Origin: a virus | DNA length: 39,222 bases | Direction: 5' to 3' (one strand) | IMG/VR virus record: IMGVR_UViG_3300033144_007217 | Location: 1-39,222 of that record | Shown here: piece by piece, positions 29,241 through 34,971 of the stretch | Layout: the number at the start of each line of letters is the position of its first letter | Position numbering within the stretch: the first letter of the stretch is position 1 | Translations under genes and position numbers: made by a program | Notes under the pieces: model-generated | Told to the model about the DNA's origin: nothing | Database searches by the model: none | The model's input: only the letters and a program-made list of their open reading frames with translations

Positions 29241-29323
29241 GGCCTCGTGACGGAAAGGTAGACGTGCGACGTTGAGGGCGTCGTGTCCGAGAGGGCGTGC
29301 TGGTTCAAGTCCAGTCGAGGCCA
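29241..29323 (+). tRNA. tRNA-Leu(GAG)
   Basis: Perfect acceptor GGCCTCG/CGAGGCC, anticodon stem CGACG/CGTCG with loop TTGAGGG, class II variable arm, T-arm CTGG-TTCAAGT-CCAG, discriminator A as in tRNA-Leu. Reads CUC and CUU. Confidence 0.93.
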
Positions 29324-29328
29324 CTTAT

Positions 29329-29411
29329 GGCGGTGTGGTGGAATGGTAGACACGCAAGTCTCAAAAACTTGTGCTCGAAAGGGCGTGTCGGTTCGACTCC
29401 GACCACCGCTA
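29329..29411 (+). tRNA. tRNA-Leu(CAA), class II
   Basis: Acceptor GGCGGTG/CACCGCT (G1-U72), anticodon stem CAAGT/ACTTG with loop CTCAAAA, long variable arm, T-arm GTCGG-TTCGACT-CCGAC, discriminator A. Reads UUG. A class I tRNA with the same anticodon follows 3 nt downstream. Confidence 0.92.
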
Positions 29412-29414
29412 CTT

Positions 29415-29489
29415 GGCGAGGTAGCCCAACTGGTAGCAGGCGGTAGTTTCAAACACTACAGGTTGCGGGTTCGAGTCCCGTTCTCGCCA
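29415..29489 (+). tRNA. Short-variable-loop tRNA with Leu anticodon CAA
   Basis: Acceptor GGCGAGG/TCTCGCC, D-arm GCC/GGC, anticodon stem GTAGT/ACTAC with loop TTCAAAC, variable loop AGGTT (5 nt), T-arm GCGGG-TTCGAGT-CCCGT, discriminator A. Class I body with a Leu anticodon. Shares the D-arm TAGCCCAA...GGTAGCAGGC with the two similar tRNAs at 29496 and 29973. Confidence 0.85.
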
Positions 29490-29495
29490 CTTTAT

Positions 29496-29570
29496 GCCGA
29501 GGTAGCCCAATTGGTAGCAGGCGCATGATTTAGGATCATGATGTTGCGGGTTCGAGTCCCGCTCTCGGTA
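29496..29570 (+). tRNA. Short-variable-loop tRNA with Leu anticodon TAG
   Basis: Acceptor GCCGAGG/TCTCGGT (G1-U72), same D-arm as the previous tRNA, anticodon stem CATGA/TCATG with loop TTTAGGA, variable loop of 5 nt, T-arm GCGGG-TTCGAGT-CCCGC, discriminator A. The anticodon UAG reads CUA (Leu); it is not a stop suppressor. Confidence 0.85.
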
Positions 29571-29572
29571 CT

Positions 29573-29836
29573 TTAGTCGATATTGACTGGTAAGCCTCTC
29601 TTACGTGCGAGATTTTTGATCCCATCGATAATGGTAGCGTTATCGGTTGCCACCATAACTTTAGTGCCGTCTTGGTCGGCGTGAATACTGTGTTTTTGGT
29701 TATATGCTGCAAATTTGGCAGCTAATGCTTCGTCTGGGAAAGTGATGACAATAGTTCGTTCCTGGCTGGGGTAACCTCGGCCAATTTGTGGGATATTGCG
29801 TCGGGCTTCTAGCCATTGTTGAAAAGTTGGTCTCAT
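29573..29836 (-). CDS. Hypothetical 87-aa protein with capsid-targeting-like N-terminus
   Basis: GGAGG lies 6 nt before the ATG, with GTATATA further upstream. The protein starts M-R-P-T-F-Q-Q-W-L-E-A, similar to T4 capsid-targeting peptides, then has a ferredoxin-like beta-alpha-beta pattern (T-I-V-I-T-F-P-D-E-A-L-A-A-K-F, K-V-M-V-A-T-D-N-A-T-I-I-D-G-I-K). No family is recognised. It lies antisense within the tRNA array. Confidence 0.65.
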   Translation of the reverse strand: MRPTFQQWLEARRNIPQIGRGYPSQERTIVITFPDEALAAKFAAYNQKHSIHADQDGTKVMVATDNATIIDGIKNLARKRGLPVNID

Positions 29837-29885
29837 TGGTGCCTCCGATAATGAGATATATACGGTATTGATATACGAAATTTAT

Positions 29886-29969
29886 GGCCTTGTGTCGGAA
29901 TAGGTAGACGAGCCACGCTCAGAACGTGGTGGGCGCAAGCCCGTGCTGGTTCAAGTCCAGTCAAGGCCA
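29886..29969 (+). tRNA. tRNA-Leu(CAG), class II
   Basis: Perfect acceptor GGCCTTG/CAAGGCC, anticodon stem CCACG/CGTGG with loop CTCAGAA, long variable arm GGGC/GCCC, T-arm CTGG-TTCAAGT-CCAG, discriminator A. Reads CUG. Similar to tRNA-Leu(GAG) at 29241. Confidence 0.93.
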
Positions 29970-29972
29970 CTT

Positions 29973-30045
29973 GCCGGGGTAGCCCAATGGCAGAGGCGTG
30001 TGGTTCAGGACCACAAGGTTGAGAGTTCGAGTCTCTCCCCCGGTA
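29973..30045 (+). tRNA. Short-variable-loop tRNA with Leu anticodon CAG
   Basis: Acceptor GCCGGGG/CCCCGGT (G1-U72), D-arm GCC/GGC, anticodon stem TGTGG/CCACA with loop TTCAGGA, variable loop of 5 nt, T-arm GAGAG-TTCGAGT-CTCTC, discriminator A. Follows the class II CAG tRNA by 3 nt, repeating the pairing seen for CAA. Confidence 0.85.
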
Positions 30046-30049
30046 CTTG

Positions 30050-30454
30050 TTAGAGAGTTGTAGCAGGTTGTCTTGGTTGCAGGGTAGCCTGCGGCGCAGG
30101 TCGAAGCGATGGCCGACTTGGTTCTACCCGATGTGGCTGTCTCAAACCCATCTGAGGTTTGTCTGGTGGGGGTGAAACGGTATAGCCTTCGTCTTCTAAC
30201 TCTTTCGTTTTAGATTCAACAGTTTGCCCAGGTTGCAGTTCGACACGGGCCCCTGTAGCTGTGGGTGTTGGGCTCTGTGTAAATACGGTCGTTCCATTCA
30301 TGAGTCGATGAACATATAGTGTCCCCTTTTGTCCAGCTTGTTTGGCCCCGATCCGGTCAGTAGAGGTATAGGTAATTTCTGGAGAGGGTTCTGCTTCCCT
30401 TTCAGAAATCAACTGTTTATCTTTGTTCTCGGCCCATTTGGCAAAAGTAGTCAT
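30050..30454 (-). CDS. Hypothetical 134-aa protein with capsid-targeting-like N-terminus
   Basis: GAGGAG lies 6 nt before the ATG and ATAGATA about 20 nt upstream. The N-terminus M-T-T-F-A-K-W-A-E-N resembles T4 capsid-targeting peptides. Residues about 25-85 are beta-rich (T-L-Y-V-H-R-L-M-N-G-T-T-V-F-T), and the C-terminal 50 residues are Pro/Gln/Arg-rich and disordered. Function unknown; it lies antisense between the last array tRNA and the RNase P RNA. Confidence 0.65.
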   Translation of the reverse strand: MTTFAKWAENKDKQLISEREAEPSPEITYTSTDRIGAKQAGQKGTLYVHRLMNGTTVFTQSPTPTATGARVELQPGQTVESKTKELEDEGYTVSPPPDKPQMGLRQPHRVEPSRPSLRPAPQATLQPRQPATTL

Positions 30455-30517
30455 TGTTGTCTCCTCGTTTTACTATCTATGACGTACGAGGAGCGTTTTG
30501 ACGAAATGTATACTGCT

Positions 30518-30709
30518 TAGTTGTCTGTACTGTCGCACCGCTGGTGAGGAAAGTCCCGACATCATCGCTTAAGGAAGGAGAGCGTAGCTCATTTGCACTT
30601 CCGAGGATGCAACGCAAACAGGTTGAGGGGGTGAGCGACCCTATGAGACCGGGTAGCGGCCAAAAGATAAATGACAGTCTTGAACAGAATCGGGCTTACG
30701 GGACGACTA
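30518..30709 (+). ncRNA. rnpB: Compact RNase P RNA (catalytic RNA for tRNA 5' processing)
   Basis: Diagnostic conserved blocks are present: GAGGAAAGTCC (30546-30556) and ACAGAAT-CGGGCTTA (30684-30698). P4 forms exactly as in bacterial RNase P: AAG, a bulged U554, then CCCGA pairs with TCGGG-CTT, covarying from the E. coli CCGGG/CCCGG. P1 is TAGTTGTC/GACGACTA (8 bp), P2 ACTGTC/GACAGT, and P3 is reduced to CACC/GGTG. A-rich GCAACGCAAACAGG resembles the conserved specificity-domain segment. Total about 192 nt against about 380 in E. coli, so large parts of the specificity domain and of P3 are missing. It lies between the tRNA array and the CCA-adding enzyme. It needs a protein subunit, presumably from the host. 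Confidence 0.88.
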
Positions 30710-31180
30710 TGTAGATGTAAGAAGGCCCCATTTGTCCTCGAAAGACCTGTAATCTGAAAGTTTGAATCCGGGTCTTAGGAGGTCGTTTTGCTCGACAAGC
30801 TCTTCTGCAGGAACGAAGTAATGGGAGTTGCCTTGTGGCGATAAGATTCTCAAAGCCAGAATATCGAAATCGCCCACAACGTATCGCCTCTTGTTGGCTT
30901 TCTTCTTGCTGCGAATGTCGACCCGTTTTGTATAAGTCGTCGACTTACATTGGGCTTTCAGATCGTTGATTCGTAAGTCAAATGGCAAACCTTTGCCATG
31001 CGGGTCCTCACATGACCAGTTTTGCAGTTGGCACTTTTTTTTGAGTTCATCTTCCCAAACCCAGCCGCTGATTCCGGTAGTAATACGAACATAGGCATCA
31101 GGTCGCTGGATGGCAGTATGGAACTCATCTACTAAGTTGTGGCTGGTCAGCCATCTATCAATGTCTTCGATCTTACTCAT
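30707..31180 (-). CDS. PD-(D/E)XK-like nuclease-fold protein
   Basis: A 157-aa protein. L-P-F-D-L-R-I-N-D-L-K-A-Q-C-K-S-T resembles a D...(Q/E)xK catalytic core of restriction-endonuclease-like folds, followed by G-D-F-D-I-L-A-L-R-I and H-Y-F-V-P-A-E-E-L-V. The centre of the core is Gln-Cys-Lys instead of Glu-x-Lys, a tolerated variant. There is no ribosome site; ATACATA lies 4 nt before the ATG. Its stop codon overlaps the last bases of RNase P RNA helix P1 on the other strand. Confidence 0.6.
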   Translation of the reverse strand: MSKIEDIDRWLTSHNLVDEFHTAIQRPDAYVRITTGISGWVWEDELKKKCQLQNWSCEDPHGKGLPFDLRINDLKAQCKSTTYTKRVDIRSKKKANKRRYVVGDFDILALRILSPQGNSHYFVPAEELVEQNDLLRPGFKLSDYRSFEDKWGLLTST

Positions 31181-31184
31181 GCTA

Positions 31185-31191
31185 TATGTAT
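31185..31191 (-). promoter_or_regulatory. Late-promoter-like ATACATA, 4 nt before an ATG
   Basis: GATACATA-TAGC-ATG in the sense direction precedes the nuclease-like gene, which lacks a Shine-Dalgarno sequence. Identical 8-mer GATACATA also occurs before the genes at 19738, 32533 and 33635. Confidence 0.5.
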
Positions 31192-31213
31192 CGACATGAT
31201 AGCATGCAAAACA

Positions 31214-32533
31214 TTAGATAATATCTCTAGCAGTCACGTACTCTTCAAAGCTCGGTATATCTTCGATCCCGGCCAGCTTATGAAAGTCTGTGACGTTTTG
31301 CTTGGTAATCTCTCTACCAACTTGTGGACCGTGGGGTACTTCTTCGCCACGGCTGGCATAGATTTCTCTTGCGGTCTTCGGGGTGTATTCAAGGAAGTAC
31401 TGAATCAACTCAGGGTCCAAACCGTTCCAGTTGGCCCACTCGTGAACGATCTCGTCAGGGACGTTGGCGATTTGTTGTCGCTTCTTAAGATTCAGTAGTA
31501 AACGATTGTCTTGGGCCAGCGCCTCTCTGGTGAACCCCAGTAGCTCTAGCAAGAAGGTGATTCCTTTGATATCTTTCACAGGATACTTTCGTTCGTGCAG
31601 AATAGACTGAACTTGTGCTGGGCCATTCTTTCGGAGCAACATTGCTAAGAACGGGATTTTGGTTTGTTCATCCACACCAATGTTAGGTAGCGATGAGTGA
31701 TCCATCGCCAAGCCTGGGAATACATATCGGGTTAGCAATCCTATCTCGTCGTAAATCTTGAGGTACATGGTGGGCGAAATGGCAGACTTCAGTCCCTTCT
31801 CGAACTCATCTTTGATTCTTTCGGGCGTGACACCTGTCGTATCGGCTGCGGTGCTTTGGAGGCCGTTGTCGATGAAGTGCTTAGCCGCTTCCCTGACGTT
31901 CTCCGGGACCTTGTCGGGGCCATCGGGCCGATATCTTGAGAAGAATCGGACGTACCTAAGGATTCTTAGCGGGTCCTCATTGAAACGATCCCACGGTTCG
32001 CCTGCGGTTGTGATCTTCGTCTTCTCGGGGGTGATATCATCTAATGATGATTCGTAGCCCATATCTTTGAGTCCGCCGACGAAATCCAGAATCTCACGAT
32101 TAGAGATATCGTAGAACAGGGCATTGATGGTCAGGTCCCGCCGCTGGGCATCTTCTGCGGGTGTTACACCTAATCGAACTTCGGGCCGACGACCCATGCT
32201 CACATCCTGGCGGAAGGTGGCGATTTCGTAATCCTCTTTATCAATGACAGCTATGATGACACCAAAAGCCCGACCTACATCCTTGTGTTGGACGTTCGCT
32301 GATCTCAGAATTTCCATAACCTCTTCAGGATAGGCGTCAGTTGCTAGGTCGTAATCTTTGATTGGCATCTTAAAAAGCCAATCACGAACAGCGCCGCCTG
32401 CTATCAATAGCTCTTTACCTTGATCTTTGAAGAGTTTGTGCAGGTACTCGACAGCAGGCGGAAGGGGGATATTTGCCTTCACCTGTTGCTCAGTCGCCTC
32501 TTGAAACAGTACGTAGTCCTTAAACTTCTTCAT
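31214..32533 (-). CDS. cca: CCA-adding enzyme / tRNA nucleotidyltransferase (class II)
   Basis: 439 aa. Nucleotidyltransferase core L-L-I-A-G-G-A-V-R-D-W-L, then K-D-Y-D-L-A-T-D-A (the metal-binding D-x-D), R-R-D-L-T-I-N-A-L-F-Y-D, and D-P-L-R-I-L-R-Y-V-R-F. These are the class II signatures shared with poly(A) polymerase; the C-terminal half is helical. Since none of the phage tRNAs encodes CCA, a tRNA role is favoured. The N-terminus (M-K-K-F-K-D-Y-V-L-F-Q-E-A) closely resembles the T4 capsid-targeting peptide, so the enzyme might be packaged. AAGG lies 6 nt before the ATG and GATACATA further upstream. Confidence 0.88.
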   Translation of the reverse strand: MKKFKDYVLFQEATEQQVKANIPLPPAVEYLHKLFKDQGKELLIAGGAVRDWLFKMPIKDYDLATDAYPEEVMEILRSANVQHKDVGRAFGVIIAVIDKEDYEIATFRQDVSMGRRPEVRLGVTPAEDAQRRDLTINALFYDISNREILDFVGGLKDMGYESSLDDITPEKTKITTAGEPWDRFNEDPLRILRYVRFFSRYRPDGPDKVPENVREAAKHFIDNGLQSTAADTTGVTPERIKDEFEKGLKSAISPTMYLKIYDEIGLLTRYVFPGLAMDHSSLPNIGVDEQTKIPFLAMLLRKNGPAQVQSILHERKYPVKDIKGITFLLELLGFTREALAQDNRLLLNLKKRQQIANVPDEIVHEWANWNGLDPELIQYFLEYTPKTAREIYASRGEEVPHGPQVGREITKQNVTDFHKLAGIEDIPSFEEYVTARDII

Positions 32534-32570
32534 TTGGGGCCTTTTATCTATGTATCATCTGGTGCTCGAA

Positions 32571-33143
32571 CTATGGCTGGTAGAATGCAAAATCGTTGGC
32601 GTGTCTATCGAACACAATTCGTCTTAGTTTTTTCGTCCAGAGATTACCGAATGGTTTTGACTGACTAGAGTTCCTTGTCGGAATGGTGCGTGCTCTGGGG
32701 AGATGTAACCGATGGAATAGACGAGGAATCCCGTCACGAAAACGTTCGAGCCGGATAATGTGGTCGACCAATGATTGGTCGTTATCATGTGTGAAGTCTT
32801 TGATATCTGTGAAATGTTTATAGCGTCGATTTTGGACGTAAATCTCAAAGGGGCATTGGGCTGACTTCATCTTTTTGTGCCGTTCAAAGGCATAGCATGA
32901 TGGGATACGAGTGAAGGGGTTGCGTATCGTCGTGATCACGAAGTAGTCATCCAACTTAAGGCCCTTGCTTGCAAGGTAACGCTTCACTTTCACTGCTGAA
33001 TCGTGCCGACCAACTGGTTTTGCCCTAATGCCTTTAGTAAAAGCCTCACAGGCATATGGTTTCAGCATCGCCTCCAATGTGGTAGACCCGCACTTCTGGT
33101 TGGCTAAGAAAATGAACTTGTGTTTGTGAGATATAAGGGTCAT
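32571..33143 (-). CDS. Sulfotransferase-family protein
   Basis: A 190-aa protein with the PAPS-binding 5' loop (F-I-F-L-A-N-Q-K-C-G-S-T-T-L-E, about residues 10-24) and the 3'-phosphate site (T-T-I-R-N-P-F-T-R-I-P-S-C-Y-A-F, about residues 71-86), typical of membrane-type carbohydrate sulfotransferases. It is shorter than usual families but covers the core. It would transfer sulfate to a glycan, perhaps the one built by the nearby glycosyltransferases. There is no ribosome site; GTAAATA lies 5 nt before the ATG. Confidence 0.72.
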   Translation of the reverse strand: MTLISHKHKFIFLANQKCGSTTLEAMLKPYACEAFTKGIRAKPVGRHDSAVKVKRYLASKGLKLDDYFVITTIRNPFTRIPSCYAFERHKKMKSAQCPFEIYVQNRRYKHFTDIKDFTHDNDQSLVDHIIRLERFRDGIPRLFHRLHLPRARTIPTRNSSQSKPFGNLWTKKLRRIVFDRHANDFAFYQP

Positions 33144-33148
33144 AATGG

Positions 33149-33155
33149 TATTTAC
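33149..33155 (-). promoter_or_regulatory. Late-promoter-like GTAAATA, 5 nt before an ATG
   Basis: GTAAATA-CCATT-ATG in the sense direction, upstream of the sulfotransferase gene. It matches the T4 core TAAATA. Confidence 0.5.
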
Positions 33156-33196
33156 GTCAGAAACACTCGAAACGATCCTTAGCTATGAGGTTACTC

Positions 33197-33403
33197 ATGA
33201 AGGTCTTTACAACAGGACAGGTTGCCAAGATTTGCAAGGTTGCCCCCCGAACGGTCTCGAAGTGGTTTGATTCCGGGGGATTGAAGGGTTGGCGGATTCC
33301 TGGAAGTCAGGATAGGCGGATTCCAGAGCCATCTTTGAAAGAGTTCATGGAAAAACACAATATGGGATGCCTGCTAGAAGAGCATGCTCAAGCTGGCAAG
33401 TAG
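33197..33403 (+). CDS. MerR/excisionase-like helix-turn-helix regulator
   Basis: 68 aa from the ATG at 33197, with GAGG 7 nt upstream; a further ATG lies at 33185. The whole protein is one winged-helix unit: M-K-V-F-T-T-G-Q-V-A-K-I-C, V-A-P-R-T-V-S-K-W-F-D-S-G, K-G-W-R-I-P-G-S-Q-D-R-R-I-P. This pattern is very familiar to me from Planctomycetota genomes (BldC-like HTH), so the gene may have come from a host of that phylum. It probably binds DNA as a small regulator. Confidence 0.75.
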   Translation: MKVFTTGQVAKICKVAPRTVSKWFDSGGLKGWRIPGSQDRRIPEPSLKEFMEKHNMGCLLEEHAQAGK

Positions 33404-33411
33404 AGTTCCCA

Positions 33412-33494
33412 GCCGAGGTGGCGGAACGGTAGACGCCCTGGTCTTAGGAACCAGTGCCCGAAAGGGCGTGCAGGTTCGACTCCTGTCCTTGGCA
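33412..33494 (+). tRNA. tRNA-Leu(TAG), class II
   Basis: Acceptor GCCGAGG/CCTTGGC, anticodon stem CTGGT/ACCAG with loop CTTAGGA, long variable arm GCCC/GGGC, T-arm GCAGG-TTCGACT-CCTGT, discriminator A. Reads CUA. Outside the main array but completes the Leu set; a class I tRNA with the same anticodon lies at 29496. Confidence 0.93.
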
Positions 33495-33635
33495 TTAGAT
33501 AAACCCAAATACTTTAAGAAACACTAGGATACCCATACTGGCTCCAATGAGCGAACCAATGGTTCGTAACAGTTCCATCTCATGGTTGTGTAAGTCCAAC
33601 CATTTTTCAAGGTTGCTTTTTTGACTTTTACGCAT
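33495..33635 (-). CDS. 46-aa membrane-anchored protein
   Basis: The ATG at 33635 has TAGGAG 7 nt upstream and GATACATA about 20 nt upstream. A basic N-terminus (M-R-K-S-Q-K-S-N-L-E-K-W) is followed by one transmembrane helix (about residues 25-46, ending L-V-F-L-K-V-F-G-F-I). Its stop abuts the tRNA-Leu(TAG). Function unknown. Confidence 0.6.
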   Translation of the reverse strand: MRKSQKSNLEKWLDLHNHEMELLRTIGSLIGASMGILVFLKVFGFI

Positions 33636-33697
33636 GAAACATCTCCTACTGTATGTATCGGTTAAAACAGGGAAAAACTTTAGTGGAGTAGGTAACA

Positions 33698-34114
33698 ATG
33701 GGTATTGAAGTCCGCCAGATTGAGTGGGATTCGTTGACAGCTACGCAACGTCAACGAATCGAACGTCGCATTGCACTCAGAATCGATGACGCCCGTCGCT
33801 TTCATCTTTATCTGAAGAGGTTAAGGAAGAGTCGGCTGCGGAGCGGTGATCCGTATGTCATTGTTCCTAAGAGCACATTACGGCCAGGAAACTTCTCATG
33901 GAAGGTCTGGAAGAGGTTGGATAAGAAGGTGATGGTTCGTCGCCGGGCCCTATGCCATGTCGTCCTCTGGGAGTTACATGGCCCATCGGTTGGCGCTGGC
34001 GGGCAGCGACGGAAGGTAGACATCCCTATGCTGGAGGGGTGCTCAGACAGGCAGGTCATGGAGGATTTTGCGGCGGCTTTGTCGACTGGGCATAAAATGC
34101 GGTCATATTCCTAA
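33698..34114 (+). CDS. Hypothetical basic 138-aa protein
   Basis: GGAG lies about 9 nt before the ATG. It is strongly basic, with R-R-I-A-L-R-I-D-D-A-R-R and K-R-L-R-K-S-R-L-R segments and a central W-K-V-W-K-R-L-D-K-K, suggesting nucleic-acid binding. No family is recognised. Confidence 0.6.
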   Translation: MGIEVRQIEWDSLTATQRQRIERRIALRIDDARRFHLYLKRLRKSRLRSGDPYVIVPKSTLRPGNFSWKVWKRLDKKVMVRRRALCHVVLWELHGPSVGAGGQRRKVDIPMLEGCSDRQVMEDFAAALSTGHKMRSYS

Positions 34115-34157
34115 AGTTCCACGAGTTTGTGGACGATAAGGAATATGGAGGATAATT

Positions 34158-34442
34158 ATGGGAATACCAGCATATGGAGACACGATGAGGCGAGAAATCG
34201 ATCTTGCCAACCAGCAGGTATTAGCGATACAGGTTATCGCTACGCAAGTAGATATGGGTTGCATGCCTGAGCTACATGTCACGATGGGCGGCAAGGAGGA
34301 GATCAACAAAGCGGTGATCAAGGCGGCGTTGAACTCTCCGAATGACCTTCGCTACATCGCTAACATGTTGAACCAGATGGCGAACCGAGTGGAGCAGATC
34401 AACGAAGAGGCAAGAGATGACTACTATGAAGATGAGGATTGA
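34158..34442 (+). CDS. Hypothetical 94-aa protein
   Basis: GGAGGA lies 6 nt before the ATG. It is a helical protein with a beta segment in the middle (M-P-E-L-H-V-T-M-G-G) and an acidic, Tyr/Asp-rich end. It overlaps the 3' end of the opposite zinc-finger gene by 19 bp. No family is recognised. Confidence 0.6.
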   Translation: MGIPAYGDTMRREIDLANQQVLAIQVIATQVDMGCMPELHVTMGGKEEINKAVIKAALNSPNDLRYIANMLNQMANRVEQINEEARDDYYEDED

Positions 34443-34588
34443 TCCCAGTCATGGTCCCAGTAATTACAGTGTTGGCAATACTTCGTATAATACCATGTCT
34501 CCTGACCGCAAAGAGAACAGATACGTTGCTTCTTAGCAATACGGTCTATACGTCGTTTTTGGAGTATCCGTTTGATCCGTTTGAACAT
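34424..34588 (-). CDS. 54-aa zinc-finger protein
   Basis: A short ORF: basic N-terminal helix (M-F-K-R-I-K-R-I-L-Q-K-R-R), then C-S-L-C and C-Q-H-C pairs 14 residues apart, typical of a zinc ribbon. ATAAATA, the exact T4 late core, lies upstream at about 34610. GAGG is 13 nt from this ATG but nearer to another ATG in a different frame, so the start is uncertain. Confidence 0.55.
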   Translation of the reverse strand: MFKRIKRILQKRRIDRIAKKQRICSLCGQETWYYTKYCQHCNYWDHDWDQSSSS

Positions 34589-34666
34589 CTAGCATTATGT
34601 CCTCGTCGCTATTTATGCGGCCTGTAAGAAAGTGAAAAGGAAACAAGAAAAACGTTAGGAAATACC

Positions 34667-34858
34667 GTGAATCATTGTTGCGAAGAAATGAAGAAACGCC
34701 TTGAGCATACATGTACAGAGCATCCGGACAAGCATGATTGTCCGGATGCCTTGATCGACTATGATCCGTACCATGAAGAGTTCGGCCTCTTGATACACGA
34801 TGGCGGCACGTCCAGAATCTTGATTCAGTATTGTCCTTGGTGCGGAACGAAATTATAA
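34667..34858 (+). CDS. DUF6980-like small zinc protein
   Basis: GTG start with AGGA upstream. 63 aa: M-N-H-C-C-E-E-M, T-C-T-E-H-P-D-K-H-D-C-P-D-A-L-I, Y-H-E-E-F-G-L-L-I-H-D-G-G and C-P-W-C-G-T-K-L. The Cys pattern and the D-C-P-D/D-G-G motifs match a small family that I recall as DUF6980, widespread in phages and bacteria; function unknown. The TAA is directly followed by tRNA-Ser(GGA). Confidence 0.7.
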   Translation: MNHCCEEMKKRLEHTCTEHPDKHDCPDALIDYDPYHEEFGLLIHDGGTSRILIQYCPWCGTKL

Positions 34859-34940
34859 GGAAGTGAAGCGAATGGTTAGCAAGCCGGTTGGAAGCCGGTT
34901 GCCGGTAAAACGGTTGCAGGTTCGAGCCCTGTCGCTTCCG
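34859..34940 (+). tRNA. tRNA-Ser(GGA), second copy
   Basis: Acceptor GGAAGTG/CGCTTCC, anticodon stem GCCGG/CCGGT with loop TTGGAAG, variable arm GCCG/CGGT, T-arm GCAGG-TTCGAGC-CCTGT, discriminator G. Reads UCC and UCU. It is the intact relative of the relic at 28901. Confidence 0.93.
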
Positions 34941-34971
34941 CTTAAGACACATCAACGCAAAGGAGACCGTC

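Noticed and set aside
29496-29570. tRNA with anticodon UAG taken as an amber suppressor
   Set aside because: Anticodon UAG reads codon CUA; suppression of UAG needs anticodon CUA.
27143-30045. Regularly spaced repeated tRNA segments as a CRISPR-like array
   Set aside because: The repeated units fold as tRNAs with distinct anticodons; there are no spacers of uniform length.
34439-34627. Plus-strand 62-aa hydrophobic ORF
   Set aside because: Antisense shadow of the 54-aa zinc-ribbon ORF, whose Cys pairs make it the better candidate.
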